A DNA stretch of 64,000 nt, taken from contig NZ_JAJKFV010000004.1 in the NCBI RefSeq assembly GCF_020966775.1, positions 310,001-374,000 of the forward strand. Direction: 5' to 3'. Positions 27,808 to 37,913 of the stretch are shown here, piece after piece. The notes under the pieces were generated by a model. The model ran no database searches and was not told the origin of the DNA. It saw nothing but the letters and a program-made list of their open reading frames with translations. The stretch comes from Rhodopirellula halodulae (lineage in GTDB: Bacteria; Planctomycetota; Planctomycetia; Pirellulales; Pirellulaceae). Position 1 is the first letter of the stretch. Each line of letters begins with the position of its first letter. A program made the position numbers and the translations under genes.

Positions 27808-29172
27808 ATGCACACCGAAAATCCTATCGCTTACATCAAGCGGATCATTGGTTCCGCGATCGCATTCGCTGCTTTATCGAGCACGCTAGCATTGACCGCC
27901 GAACCGAGTGGTTCACCGACTCAATACGTTGTCTTGGAAGGCGGTGGTCCTGACCAAGGTCCTGGTCCTGATGTGAAAGCCAACTTTCATTCGCTGGCAC
28001 ATCGTTTCGAACCGATGCCTTCGGACTCCAAGCGAATGGTCGCCTATGGCGTCCAACAACTGCGCATTCTATCTAGGTCGGTGCCGCGTGTTCGTCGTGA
28101 TGTCGAACAAGCCCTAGACCTAGCTGAGCAAACCGGAGTTCCCGTCTTCTTCCATGTCGACTCGTGCTATGGATGGGGTGCGGACGACTCGTTACCACCG
28201 AATGAACAACCGTCGATCCGGTTTTGGGCGCACGCCGAAATGCGTGAGTGGACCGAATTCCCGACAGACAATTCGCCTCCCACCCAAATTCCTCGGGCTT
28301 GGTTGCATTGGGGGCCGTGGTGTTCACCGGCCCCCGCCGTGCCAGCATTCGGGTCACCCAAGTTCACCGCATTCGCCGCTTCCCAACTCGATCAAGCCGT
28401 TCTCGACCCATTGGCCGAACGCCTCGAAACGTGGCGATCCCAGAACCTTGAACACTTATTTGCCGGCATCAACATCGCGTGGGAAGCCCATATTCCTGAT
28501 TGGAACGACGGAGGCATGCGACGATTGATCCAACGAGAGAAGGGATCCGTGAAGGCGGGCGCACCGCGTTCAGTTCAAGGGATCGAGATGACACCATCGT
28601 TGGTCGGCAGCCAACTTGGTTTCGCGTCGTTGCATTGGCGAAATTGGAACGAAACTCGACTGAGAACAGCGGCCAAGAACGAAGGCATCAGCCGCGACGC
28701 TAAGTTTCGTCAACTATGCTACGAAGCGATTCACGACTACATGGAAAGTCTCTCCAAGACGTGCCACGATCGCGGGATCAAGCGTGACCGTATCTACACG
28801 CACATTGTTGCTCTATCGACAGTCCAACCGGCCAGTACGTTGCGTCCACCGATTTGGACCGCGGTCAACGCCTATTCCACACCGGGCTTCACCATGGACA
28901 ATCGTGGTGGCGCAAGATTCGACCTCAACGAAATTCTTCGGCAAATCCGATCAGCCAGAGGAGAACGCGAAGTTCGATTTGGGATGGTTGAATCCTACTT
29001 TCGACTGGGCAATCGTATCTACGTGAACAATGCTGACCAGTGCCAACGAGAGCTGGAAGCGATGTTTCATTCAGGTGCCACTTTGCAAGTTTTCTATGGT
29101 GGATTTCCGCTTAATGTGCGAACCCCCAAAGCAGCACTTCTGGCCATCGAACAGTGGCTCGATCATCGGTGA
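27808..29172 (+). CDS. Secreted protein of unknown function, possibly TIM-barrel hydrolase
   Basis: A 454-residue protein from ATG 27808 with a signal segment ([21 protein letters not shown]). Several patches look like a barrel-type glycosidase: [15 protein letters not shown], then [15 protein letters not shown] with a potentially catalytic E, and [12 protein letters not shown] cannot place it in a family. It stands between the SDR and the convergent large arylsulfatase, so sugar degradation is plausible from context only. Confidence 0.7.
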   Translation: MHTENPIAYIKRIIGSAIAFAALSSTLALTAEPSGSPTQYVVLEGGGPDQGPGPDVKANFHSLAHRFEPMPSDSKRMVAYGVQQLRILSRSVPRVRRDVEQALDLAEQTGVPVFFHVDSCYGWGADDSLPPNEQPSIRFWAHAEMREWTEFPTDNSPPTQIPRAWLHWGPWCSPAPAVPAFGSPKFTAFAASQLDQAVLDPLAERLETWRSQNLEHLFAGINIAWEAHIPDWNDGGMRRLIQREKGSVKAGAPRSVQGIEMTPSLVGSQLGFASLHWRNWNETRLRTAAKNEGISRDAKFRQLCYEAIHDYMESLSKTCHDRGIKRDRIYTHIVALSTVQPASTLRPPIWTAVNAYSTPGFTMDNRGGARFDLNEILRQIRSARGEREVRFGMVESYFRLGNRIYVNNADQCQRELEAMFHSGATLQVFYGGFPLNVRTPKAALLAIEQWLDHR

Positions 29173-29266
29173 GTCCCGTGAACGACAATGCAGCCAGTCA
29201 ACTGCATATCGAACACAACATGATCGCACGTCGAGAGATGCAAATGATTGCTTGTCCCCATGGCAA

Positions 29267-31600
29267 TCACTTTGTTTCAATCACGACCTCGTCAATTTGC
29301 CCCGTGAATTTGAATGGAGCTTGGTAGTCATGAGTCACGGGTTGTCCGCTGTCTTCTCCAACACCGAACGTATCGATCCCGAATCGTCCGCCAACGGTCG
29401 CGGGAATGCTCGCCTCAGCAGCCTGTTGATCGTTGACTGAAAGCGTGACGTTTGCCCCTTTGCCAGCCTCGCCCTCGGCACCTTGGTAGTCAAACACAAC
29501 CGCGATTTCTGACTCACCCGATGGTAGCGGCGCATCGCCCCTGATCACCGTGTGCTTTTCAAAGTAGTTGTAATCAAACACGGGAACGCCCTGGTCCAAA
29601 TACAACGTCAATCCCGCGGCGACGCCGCCAAAGCCGACCACAACCCCTTCTGTCTTCGCACCATCCGTTTGCAACGTCGCAGTCAAGGTCCAGGAACGAT
29701 TTTTCATCGGTGGTGCGGCGGGTTCCGCAATCCGAACGGCACCAGGTCCGTAGGTGTACGTGGTGGATTCGGTGTCAGCCCCCGGCACCGGTGGTTTCGG
29801 TAAAGCAAGACGTCCCGCTCCACGATCATCTAGCGGATAAACATGAAACTTCTCGGCGGCCCGATCAAACTTGGTCTGCAACTCTGCCAACTTTTCTGGC
29901 ATCTGCTGCGCTAAATCGTTGGCTTCTGAGAAGTCAGCGTCCAAGTGATACAGTTCCCATGTGTCGCTCTCCCAATTTCCGGGGGCCAGATCCTGCCGCC
30001 ATGGCAAGGTGTGCTGGGCGTTGGCTTTCCAACCCGCGGCGTAAATCGATCGGTTGCTGAACTCCTCGAAATACTGCTCGTCTCGTCCTCGATAGCCTTC
30101 GTCTTCGAAGCTGGCTAAGAACGATTTTCCGGCAAGCGGTTGTTGCTTGATTCCATTCACCGTGCCGGGCATCGGAAGTTGGGCAGCCTCCAAGATCGTT
30201 GGCACCACATCGATCAAGTGCAAAAAACAGTCCCGGGGTTGAGGGTCATGTTGGATTCGCGCGGGCCAACTCACGACCATTGGGTTGCGAGTTCCACCCA
30301 AATGCGACGCGACCTGCTTCACCCATTGAAAAGGAGTGTTGCCAGCCCAAGCCCATCCAACTGGATAGTGAGGCTCCGATTCCGGACCACCGAGCTTTTC
30401 GAGGTTTTTGGCAATCTCGTCGATGTTCGACGGGATACCATTCAGGTTCATGATCTCGTTCAATGTTCCATCCGGTCCACCTTCCGCGGACGCACCATTG
30501 TCGCCCACGATGTAGAAGATCAGCGTGTTCTCCGCGTCCGGCAACTTCTTGACCTCGTCTAGCAACCGACCAATCTCATGGTCCGTGAAAGCAAAGTAGC
30601 CCGCGAAGTTCTCGAACAATGCACTGTAAACCTGCTTTTGTTCGTCGCTCAATGATTCCCATGCCGGCACCCAATCCGGCCGCGGCGTCAGTTGGGTGTC
30701 TTCCGGAATGATCCCCATTCGTTTTTGATTCGCGAAGACCTGTTCGCGGTACTTCTCCCACCCCATGTCAAACTTGCCTTTGAATTGGTCTCGCCACTTT
30801 GCCGTCACATGGTGCGGTGCATGCATTGCTCCCGGAGCGAAATACATGAAGAAAGGCTTCTTGGGTGCAACCGACTTGGAAAACTTCATGCGTTGAATAG
30901 CCCGATCTGTCATGTCGGTCATGAAGTGATAGCCTTCTTCCGGAGTCTTCTCGGGCTCGACGGCCACGGTGTTCTCAAAGATCACGGGATAGTATTGATG
31001 GGTTTCTCCCGCGTTGAATCCGTAAAAGTATTCGAATCCCATGCCGGTGGGCCAACGATCAAAGGGGCCGGTGACTGTGGTTTCCCAATCCGGTGTGTTG
31101 TGGTTCTTGCCATACCACGATGTGGAGTACCCGTTGCCCTTCAAGACTTCACCGATCGTCGCACAATCCTTGGGCAACATGGTGGAGTAGTTGGGAAATC
31201 CGGTCGCCCATTCCATCAAGAATCCGTTGCCGGCATCGTGATGATTCCGCCCCGTCAACAATGCCGCCCGCGAAGGACCACAAATCGCCGTCGTGTGAAA
31301 GCGGTTGTACCGTAGCCCTTCGGAAGCGAGCTGATCCAAGTTTGGCGTTGGAATCAAACCACCGAATGTGGAAGTCTGACCAAAACCAACATCATCCAGC
31401 AGAATAACAATGACGTTGGGCGCCCCCTCGGGAGCCTGGACGGGCGTTTGCCAGGCACTCTTTGATTGCTTGTAGGTCTTTGCGATCTCGCCTTCAAAAG
31501 GTGGCAGGGGAATGGGAAGTGAACTGCGATCTGGCCAATCTTGGGCTGGCGTTACACTCGCAAACAACAAAGCCACGATCACTGCACAAAAGAATTTCAT
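29267..31600 (-). CDS. Arylsulfatase with C-terminal extension
   Basis: A 777-residue sulfatase from ATG 31600, chosen because it opens a clean signal peptide ([20 protein letters not shown]). [13 protein letters not shown] holds the metal aspartates, and C107-G-P-S-R is the formylglycine site. [18 protein letters not shown] context, [13 protein letters not shown] and [12 protein letters not shown] match the large arylsulfatases that act on aryl or carbohydrate sulfates. The last about 140 residues (SWTLTATLQ onward) look like a concanavalin/LamG-like domain for carbohydrate binding. Convergent to the secreted protein at 27808 with 94 bases between them. Confidence 0.93.
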   Translation of the reverse strand: MKFFCAVIVALLFASVTPAQDWPDRSSLPIPLPPFEGEIAKTYKQSKSAWQTPVQAPEGAPNVIVILLDDVGFGQTSTFGGLIPTPNLDQLASEGLRYNRFHTTAICGPSRAALLTGRNHHDAGNGFLMEWATGFPNYSTMLPKDCATIGEVLKGNGYSTSWYGKNHNTPDWETTVTGPFDRWPTGMGFEYFYGFNAGETHQYYPVIFENTVAVEPEKTPEEGYHFMTDMTDRAIQRMKFSKSVAPKKPFFMYFAPGAMHAPHHVTAKWRDQFKGKFDMGWEKYREQVFANQKRMGIIPEDTQLTPRPDWVPAWESLSDEQKQVYSALFENFAGYFAFTDHEIGRLLDEVKKLPDAENTLIFYIVGDNGASAEGGPDGTLNEIMNLNGIPSNIDEIAKNLEKLGGPESEPHYPVGWAWAGNTPFQWVKQVASHLGGTRNPMVVSWPARIQHDPQPRDCFLHLIDVVPTILEAAQLPMPGTVNGIKQQPLAGKSFLASFEDEGYRGRDEQYFEEFSNRSIYAAGWKANAQHTLPWRQDLAPGNWESDTWELYHLDADFSEANDLAQQMPEKLAELQTKFDRAAEKFHVYPLDDRGAGRLALPKPPVPGADTESTTYTYGPGAVRIAEPAAPPMKNRSWTLTATLQTDGAKTEGVVVGFGGVAAGLTLYLDQGVPVFDYNYFEKHTVIRGDAPLPSGESEIAVVFDYQGAEGEAGKGANVTLSVNDQQAAEASIPATVGGRFGIDTFGVGEDSGQPVTHDYQAPFKFTGQIDEVVIETK

Positions 31601-32139
31601 CGTGTTGTCGCCTTGTTCAGAAAGGGAGTTCTGCCAATCCACTTCGGTGTCAGCTCGTTGCCGTCACACGTTGATTCAAACCATCACGTTGTCATCTTCA
31701 GCTCGACAACGGGACCGAAGCCAATCTTAAACAGATCGAGCACAGCCGGTGACACGCTTCATCCACTTTTCGCATCGGAACGAGTGCCGCCGCCAGCGAT
31801 CCCTTGCGAATCAAGCATGCTGCAAAGCCTCTACGATTGCGTTGACCAGCGTCTGCCGGGTCACCGGCGTTGCTGCACTCTTCTCGTTGTCTCTGGCATC
31901 CTCGATGTCGGTGCATTCAGGCAGGTGAGTGCATGAGATCATCAGATCTGGCTGATTCGACAAACGTGAGCAAGTCACGCAGTATTTGGACAATCGCATT
32001 CCTGTTGTCCCGTCGTCCGGCGATGGTTTAATTTGTTCTGCTGCCGGGCTGGGTGATCGGCGACAAGGTGCGTCGCGTGGTAAGTGCCTTTCAGTGATCA
32101 GTCGCCCGGCCGGAAACCACTGACCGCAGGGATGCCGTT
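31601..32139. other. Intergenic region without a supported gene
   Basis: This 539-base gap between divergently transcribed genes must contain promoters for the arylsulfatase and the gene at 32140. A 149-codon minus-strand frame (31811-32260) has a protein-like C-terminal piece but overlaps the next gene's signal peptide and looks like a shadow or remnant. No RNA gene or palindrome stood out. Confidence 0.4.
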
Positions 32140-33393
32140 GTGCAGAACCATTTTGATTCATACTTGATTCGCTGGCTTTTAACCTGCCTAATTTGCTTCG
32201 CTGCAACAGGTTTCGTCGGTTTGCAATCACTCGTTCTTGCCTGTCCATTCTGCTCGGCACTCGCTCCGACCTTGAGCGATGACCTGGGGCAATCCGACGT
32301 GGCGGTCTTCGTCCACTGTCAATCAGCCGCCATGGATGAAGACGGCATCCTTCAATGCCAAATGCGGATCACGGAAGTCCTGCGTGGCGATGCGAAATGG
32401 ACGAGATCAGTGGTCACCGTGCCATCGTTTCAGGAATCGGCTCCCGAGGGTCCGATCTCGGCCAACGCGAGTTATTGGCTGGTCGGTTACGGCGAATCAC
32501 CTTTTTTGTGGAGCGAGCCCAAACCGGTTTCGAAGGACGCCATGGCATACCTGCGTGGCCTGGCAAGTCTGCCGGAAGCGGGCCCCAAACGATTGGAGTA
32601 CTTCCTACGCTTTCTCAAACACGATGACGAGTTGATATCAAACGATGCCTACAATGAATTTGCCGACGCGTCGCTAGAACAGATTCGCGGCTTGGCCAAC
32701 AAGATCGACCGCGAATGGGTCATCGGGCAACTTCGTGACAAAACCGTGCCCGTGCATCGTCGCCGCCTGTGCTGGACATTCCTCAGTCAATGCGGGACCC
32801 AAGACGACGCCCAATTGTTCTCGGAAATGCTTCGCTTGCGAGAAGACGACCCAACGTTTGATCCAGGCATGGATGCCGCGATGTCCTGTTTCATTTCGCT
32901 GGGCGGTGAACGCGCATTGGCCCAAATCGAACGTGATCATTTGCAACCTTCCAATGCCAATTACCTGGACTGCTACGCGGCCGTCAGTGCGATCCGAGTT
33001 CACGGAACGGAGCTGGACGTCATCCCGCGTGAACGTTTGGCGACGGCGATGCGTCTCGTGCTCGAAATCCCCGCTTTGGCAGACATGGTGATCCCCGATC
33101 TCGCACGTTGGAAAGACTGGACCGCAATCGACCGGGTGGTCGAGCTGTTCGAAATGTCCGAACAGGAAACCCTTTTCGTCAAACCCAACGTGGTGCTTTA
33201 CCTGAAGGCCTGCCCGCTTCCGACCGCGAAAAACGCCCTTCAGAAGCTTCGCCAGATCGATCCCGCAGCGGTCGAACAAGCCGAAGCGTCTCTGCAACGC
33301 TATCCCGGCGTCGCCACGGTTCCGGTTCCTCCACCGGTTGAGCCGAAAACGCCAACCGCCCAATCAACCGAAACGTCTTCGACACCCGAATAA
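32140..33393 (+). CDS. Secreted HEAT-like repeat protein, conserved hypothetical
   Basis: A 417-residue protein opening with GTG 32140 and a hydrophobic signal segment ending SLVLACPFCSAL; the cysteine could be a lipobox. A beta-rich N-terminal part (VAVFVHCQS to YWLVGYGES) is followed by helical pairs of the HEAT type, which score chains such as DAQLFSEMLRLREDD. It ends with a Pro-rich tail. Planctomycete genomes carry such proteins of unknown role. No catalytic motif is seen. Confidence 0.8.
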   Translation: MQNHFDSYLIRWLLTCLICFAATGFVGLQSLVLACPFCSALAPTLSDDLGQSDVAVFVHCQSAAMDEDGILQCQMRITEVLRGDAKWTRSVVTVPSFQESAPEGPISANASYWLVGYGESPFLWSEPKPVSKDAMAYLRGLASLPEAGPKRLEYFLRFLKHDDELISNDAYNEFADASLEQIRGLANKIDREWVIGQLRDKTVPVHRRRLCWTFLSQCGTQDDAQLFSEMLRLREDDPTFDPGMDAAMSCFISLGGERALAQIERDHLQPSNANYLDCYAAVSAIRVHGTELDVIPRERLATAMRLVLEIPALADMVIPDLARWKDWTAIDRVVELFEMSEQETLFVKPNVVLYLKACPLPTAKNALQKLRQIDPAAVEQAEASLQRYPGVATVPVPPPVEPKTPTAQSTETSSTPE

Positions 33394-33541
33394 GGTTGCT
33401 TGTTTGGACGAACCGGACCAACGGGCGACGGAATTTCCCTGCGTGTTCAATTCGTAAAAAGGAGCCTCGATCGGCGACCGCAGCCACCTCACCCAAACCC
33501 GCTTGCCAAACCCGCTCGCATAACCCACCATAAATCGCACT

Positions 33542-33556
33542 TGCACACTGTGTGCA
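33542..33556. promoter_or_regulatory. Palindrome A upstream of the ZigA-type gene
   Basis: The arms TGCACAC and GTGTGCA share a single central T. It lies 82 bases before the start codon at 33638 and may be an operator or part of the promoter. Confidence 0.45.
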
Positions 33557-33562
33557 CTTGCG

Positions 33563-33576
33563 TCATGTTAACATGA
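33563..33576. promoter_or_regulatory. Palindrome B, candidate Zur/Fur-type site
   Basis: TCATGTTAACATGA is a perfect 14-base palindrome 61 bases before the ATG at 33638. ATGTTAACAT resembles a shortened Zur site of the ATGTTATAACAT kind. COG0523 genes of this class are often under Zur control, but here this is inference. Confidence 0.5.
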
Positions 33577-33637
33577 GTCTCCGGAGGCCCGCTCCGGTAC
33601 ACACCCACGCCCAACCGCTTTTTCTTGGTCGCGACTC

Positions 33638-34894
33638 ATGACTGCACCTGATTCAGCCAAACGCCTTCCCGTCACCGTGTTGTCAGGTTTCCTCGGTGCG
33701 GGCAAAACCACTTTGCTCAATCATGTGCTGGCCAACCGCAAGGGGCTTCGCGTCGCCGTCATTGTCAATGACATGAGCGAGGTGAATGTCGATGCCGCTT
33801 TGGTTCGAGACGGTGGAGCCAATCTGTCTCGGACCGATGAAAAATTGGTGGAGATGTCCAACGGATGCATCTGCTGCACGCTGCGAGAAGACTTGCTGAT
33901 CGAAGTGTCACAACTCGCTCGCGAAGGTCGGTTTGATTACCTGCTGATCGAATCAACGGGAATTAGCGAACCGATGCCCGTGGCTGAAACGTTCACCTTT
34001 GAAGACGAAGACGGATACAGCCTTTCGCAGCTCGCCGAACTCGACACGATGGTCACCGTCGTTGATGCGGGCAACTTCATGAAAGACTTCGGTTCGTGGG
34101 ACGACTTGACCGATCGCAAAATTGGTCTCAGCGACGAAGACGATCGCAACATTGTTGACTTGTTGGTCGATCAAGTCGAATTCGCCAACGTGGTGATCAT
34201 CAACAAGACCGATCTTGTCACCCCCTACGAACTGGAACAACTCGAACAGGTCATTCGCCGACTCAATCCCAACACCGAGATCCTGCATTCCACCGAGAGC
34301 CAAGTCCCACTGTCGAAAATCCTGGGTACCGGGCGGTTCCAACTATCGGAAGCCGAAGCGATGCCAGAATGGTTGGCGGTCTCGCGCGGCGAAGAAGAAA
34401 CCGAAACGGAAGAGTACGGTATCTCGCACTTCGTCTATCGCCGCGAACGCCCGTTCCACCCCAAGCGTCTGGTTGAGGTGTTGGACAACGACATGGATGA
34501 CGGCTTGTTCACCGGAGTCCTTCGCAGCAAAGGCTTGATGTGGATCGCATCCCGCAACGATTGGGCGTACGACTGGTCCCAAGCCGGTTGCTCGATCCGC
34601 ATGAACCCCGCTGGCTTTTGGTGGGTGGCCGCACCGGAGGAAGAGTGGCCGGAAGACGAAGATTCCCGCGACGAAATTCGCTCGAAATTCAACGGCGAAC
34701 ACGGTGACCGCCATCAAGAATTGGTCTTCATCGGACAAGGCTTGGATCAACAGCGGATCGTAGACATTTTGGATCGCTGCCTGCTGACCGATTTGGAATT
34801 CACACAAGGCCCCGACGCCTGGGCGAACTACGAAGACCCGTTGCCCGCCATCGAAATGGAAACCGGGGAAGAGGAAACGGTGCAAACCTTCTGA
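33638..34894 (+). CDS. zigA: Zinc metallochaperone-type GTPase (ZigA/YciC, COG0523)
   Basis: A 418-residue G3E GTPase from ATG 33638. Walker A is GFLGAGKTT (17-25), the metal site CICC occupies residues 77-80, and NKTD is at 189-192. [24 protein letters not shown] and [13 protein letters not shown] are hallmarks of the zinc-limitation subgroup known as YciC/ZagA/ZigA. The CobW C-terminal domain spans about 275-410 ([21 protein letters not shown]). These proteins are thought to deliver zinc to client enzymes under starvation. It heads a same-strand set of four metal-related genes, with two palindromes in its leader. Confidence 0.9.
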   Translation: MTAPDSAKRLPVTVLSGFLGAGKTTLLNHVLANRKGLRVAVIVNDMSEVNVDAALVRDGGANLSRTDEKLVEMSNGCICCTLREDLLIEVSQLAREGRFDYLLIESTGISEPMPVAETFTFEDEDGYSLSQLAELDTMVTVVDAGNFMKDFGSWDDLTDRKIGLSDEDDRNIVDLLVDQVEFANVVIINKTDLVTPYELEQLEQVIRRLNPNTEILHSTESQVPLSKILGTGRFQLSEAEAMPEWLAVSRGEEETETEEYGISHFVYRRERPFHPKRLVEVLDNDMDDGLFTGVLRSKGLMWIASRNDWAYDWSQAGCSIRMNPAGFWWVAAPEEEWPEDEDSRDEIRSKFNGEHGDRHQELVFIGQGLDQQRIVDILDRCLLTDLEFTQGPDAWANYEDPLPAIEMETGEEETVQTF

Positions 34895-34908
34895 CGCGTC
34901 ACGTTTCT

Positions 34909-34920
34909 CGTCTCGAGACG
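34909..34920. other. 12-base palindrome after zigA
   Basis: CGTCTCGAGACG is perfectly self-complementary and lies 14 bases after the zigA stop. It could be a weak terminator stem or an RNA stability hairpin. Confidence 0.25.
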
Positions 34921-34988
34921 GCTGTCCCTAGTCGTTGTCGTCATGTTCTCGCGTCAATCCACCTCCGCTTCTTTCCCATCCAATCAAC

Positions 34989-36107
34989 ATGTCCCTATCA
35001 ACCTTCGACGTGATCGTGATCGGCGGCGGTGCTGCGGGGGTCGGTGTTTCGATCGCTCTCAAGCACGCCGGTATCGACAACTTTGTGGTTCTCGATCGGC
35101 ATCATGTCGGTGCGTCCTTTGCCGCATGGCCGGCGGAAACCCGATTCATCACCCCCTCGTTTCCGACCAACTCGATTGGAATGCTCGACCTCAATTCGGT
35201 TGCGGTCGGTGTCTCGCCCGCGTTCAGTTTGGAAACCGAACACCCGACCGGCCAGGAATACGCATCGCACTTACGCGGCGTCGCTCAGTTCTTCGAGTTG
35301 CCAATTCGCGAGGACACGGAAGTCCTTCGCGTCGCCAAAGTGGGTGAAGACTTCCGAGTCGACACGGCGGAGGAAACGCTGCGAGCCAAACATGTCATTT
35401 GGGCGGCTGGCGAATTTCAGTACCCACGTTTGCACAGTTTTCCCGGCAGCGAACTGTGTCGACACACGGCAACGATCACAGCCTACGAAGATCTGGAAGG
35501 CGACGACTTCCTCATCATTGGTGGCTACGAGAGCGGCGTCGACGCGGCCTATCACCTGTCCTATCACGACAAACCCGTCCGTCTGTTTGACACCGGTTGT
35601 CCGTGGAACGATGAAAACTCCGATCCAAGCGTTGCCCTCTCAACCTATTCATTGGAACGAATGCGTGAGGAATGGTTTGAACAGGAGGTCGAACTGTTCC
35701 CGCACACGCCGATCCAATCCGTTGCGCGGGTGGATAGTGGATACGAAGTCACCGCCATCGACGGACGCACCTTTTTCACGACGACGCAACCTCTGCTGGC
35801 GGGCGGCTTCGAAGGCAGTCACAAACTGGTCGCGGATTTGTTCGACCAACGCGAAGACGGTTTCCCGCTGCTCAGCGAAAACGACGAGTCGACCACCACC
35901 TCGGGTCTGTTTTTGTGTGGTCCCGCCGTTCGACATGACAACCACGTTTTCTGTTTCATCTACAAGTACCGACAACGATTCGCAGTGGTTGCCAAAGCCA
36001 TCGCAACGTCTTTGGGTTTGCCCGCCGATGAACTCGAGACCTATCGCAAATGGGGCATGTACCTTGATGACCTGTCCTGTTGCGGCGAGGAGTGTGCATC
36101 ATGTTGA
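34989..36107 (+). CDS. FAD/NAD(P)-binding oxidoreductase with cysteine tail
   Basis: A 372-residue flavoprotein from ATG 34989 (MSLSTFDVIVIGGGAAGVGV). The FAD Rossmann motif is VIVIGGGAAG at the N-terminus, and a second dinucleotide motif IIGGYESGVDAAYH precedes the NAD(P) half. It resembles flavin monooxygenase/thioredoxin-reductase-like enzymes. The last residues SCCGEECASC hold four cysteines, which could form a metal or redox site. Its stop overlaps the next start by seven bases (36101-36107), so it is translationally coupled to the FeoB-like permease; metal reduction ahead of transport is a reasonable inference. Confidence 0.85.
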   Translation: MSLSTFDVIVIGGGAAGVGVSIALKHAGIDNFVVLDRHHVGASFAAWPAETRFITPSFPTNSIGMLDLNSVAVGVSPAFSLETEHPTGQEYASHLRGVAQFFELPIREDTEVLRVAKVGEDFRVDTAEETLRAKHVIWAAGEFQYPRLHSFPGSELCRHTATITAYEDLEGDDFLIIGGYESGVDAAYHLSYHDKPVRLFDTGCPWNDENSDPSVALSTYSLERMREEWFEQEVELFPHTPIQSVARVDSGYEVTAIDGRTFFTTTQPLLAGGFEGSHKLVADLFDQREDGFPLLSENDESTTTSGLFLCGPAVRHDNHVFCFIYKYRQRFAVVAKAIATSLGLPADELETYRKWGMYLDDLSCCGEECASC

Positions 36108-37792
36108 GCCAAACCCTCGCCACCCCGCCAGAACCTCACACGGTCCTGGTGGTTGGCAAAGAAAGCGTCGGCAAGTCGCAACTGGTCTCCTCCTTGACCG
36201 GGCGTTCCGCGGGCGAAACCAACTTCCGTGGCTCGACCGTCACGGTTGATCGTTATCGATCGGGCGCGACGGAATACATTGACACGCCTGGAATCCTTCG
36301 CAGCTCCGATACCGAAACAACTCGACTTGCGATCGACGCGTTGAACGAGCACGACGTCGTCCTTTTGGTCGTGCAGGCGACGAGTCTTGATCAAGACCTG
36401 AGCGACATGCTGCCGTTGGTGATTGGCAAACGCGGCGTTGTTGTCGTTACCTACTGGGACAAGGTGCAGCCCGGCGAAGCATCACAAGAAGCCATTGAAC
36501 GGCTCGAATCCGACGCCGGTGTCACTTTCATCCCCGTCGACGCTCGCTCGCTATCGGATACCAAACGACAACGCATCGACGATGCGTTGCTAGCGCCGAC
36601 AACGTTTGAAAAAGGCAAGTTAGTCGCTCGAGCGGGTTGGCGGATCGAACCGAAGCCCGGCTGGATGGAGCACCGAGTGGTGGGCCCGCTGATGGCAATT
36701 ACCCTGTTGTTCTTGCCAGCACTCGCAACGATCTATGGTGCCAACGCGATCGCCGATTGGCTGCATCCGATCGTCGCGAGCTGGTTCGATCCGATCATTG
36801 CGACGGTCAATGCCAGTTGGCCAAGTTGGTTGCGGATCGTGCTCACGGCTCAGCAAGGTGAATTTGGATACGGCTTGCTGAACATGGGACCGTTCCTGCT
36901 GGTGTGGGCGTTTCCCACCGTGTTGATGTTCGCGTTGATCCTTGGCGTTTACAAAGCCAGCGGATTGATCGAACGCATCAATGTCACCTTGCATCCACTG
37001 GTGCGACCGTTTGGATTGAGTGGACGCGATGTGGTTCGCGTGATGATGGGCTTCGGTTGCAACGTTCCGGCGGTGATCAGCACTCGGTCTTGTTCGAGTT
37101 GTTCACGAGGCCCCGCCGTGTCGGCGATCGCGTTTGGATCGGCATGCAGCTACCAACTCCCGGCCACCTTGGCGGTCTTGTCCGCAGCGGCAATCGCAAC
37201 GGAAACCTCCGCCGCATGGTTGACGTGTATGTTTCTTGCTTACCTTCTGGCCACGACGTTGGTTTACCTGCGTTTGACGTCCGGTCGGCAAGCTCGCAAT
37301 TCACTGAATGTGCTGATGACACCCAGCCGACCATTCATGCAGTGGCCGACTCCTTCAGCCCTCTGGCGAGAGGCAGCCGGTACGGTACGTCAGTTCCTGT
37401 TCCAAGCGATGCCGATCTTCGTGGTGATCTGTGTTGTCGCTTCGTTGTTGGCACACTTCGGCGTTCTTGATTTGGCCTCGCAGTTTCTGCGGCCAGTGAT
37501 GGCATTGTTTGATCTGCCTGCCCAAAGCGCGTTGCCCGTTGTTTTAGCGTCCGTTCGTAAGGACGGAATCTTCCTGCTGTCCGCCGATGACGGATTGTCG
37601 TTTCCGATGACGTCCGCCCAAGCTCTCACCGCGGTTTATCTGGCGGGAGTGCTGCTACCATGTTTGGTCACCGCCATGACCATCGGCCGAGAAACCGGCT
37701 GGCAAACCACATTCAAACTCCTCGCCCGCCAAGCCTCCTTTGCCACCGGCTTCGCACTTCTACTCGCCTGGGGCGGTGCCTGGCTGCTGTGA
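36101..37792 (+). CDS. FeoB-like GTPase-permease
   Basis: A 563-residue protein from ATG 36101, shorter than usual FeoB (about 700-770). The G domain has GKESVGKS (19-26) and DTPG (61-64), but the G4 motif is TYWDK instead of NxxD, so nucleotide specificity may be altered. A membrane part follows from residue about 193. The Gate motif GFGCNVPA is at 317-324 as in FeoB, and GSACSYQLP matches the second gate; between them is SCSSCS (330-335), cysteines not usual in iron FeoB. The FeoB C-terminal cytoplasmic helix is lacking. Likely imports a divalent metal, perhaps zinc given the flanking COG0523 genes. Confidence 0.88.
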   Translation: MLSQTLATPPEPHTVLVVGKESVGKSQLVSSLTGRSAGETNFRGSTVTVDRYRSGATEYIDTPGILRSSDTETTRLAIDALNEHDVVLLVVQATSLDQDLSDMLPLVIGKRGVVVVTYWDKVQPGEASQEAIERLESDAGVTFIPVDARSLSDTKRQRIDDALLAPTTFEKGKLVARAGWRIEPKPGWMEHRVVGPLMAITLLFLPALATIYGANAIADWLHPIVASWFDPIIATVNASWPSWLRIVLTAQQGEFGYGLLNMGPFLLVWAFPTVLMFALILGVYKASGLIERINVTLHPLVRPFGLSGRDVVRVMMGFGCNVPAVISTRSCSSCSRGPAVSAIAFGSACSYQLPATLAVLSAAAIATETSAAWLTCMFLAYLLATTLVYLRLTSGRQARNSLNVLMTPSRPFMQWPTPSALWREAAGTVRQFLFQAMPIFVVICVVASLLAHFGVLDLASQFLRPVMALFDLPAQSALPVVLASVRKDGIFLLSADDGLSFPMTSAQALTAVYLAGVLLPCLVTAMTIGRETGWQTTFKLLARQASFATGFALLLAWGGAWLL

Positions 37793-37875
37793 CGCAACCG
37801 GGCCGTTCGATCCTCTCAATCAATCAACCAAAGTCGATTCCAACCGCCCTCTTAAAAACCTGAGATGGATGTTAG

Positions 37876-37899
37876 TTTGAACGGGTCTGTTCGTTCAAA
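37876..37899. promoter_or_regulatory. Inverted repeat before the His-rich GTPase gene
   Basis: The arms TTTGAACG and CGTTCAAA flank an 8-base spacer and end 14 bases before the ATG at 37914. The repeat overlaps the ribosome-binding zone, so it could act as an operator or an RNA hairpin affecting translation. The half-site TTGAACG is the same as in the operator at 134-149. Confidence 0.5.
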
Positions 37900-37913
37900 T
37901 CTTGGAAACATCC

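Noticed and set aside
31811-32260. A 149-codon minus-strand frame
   Set aside because: It overlaps the signal peptide of the gene at 32140 and only its last 30 residues look protein-like; possibly a gene remnant but not supported.
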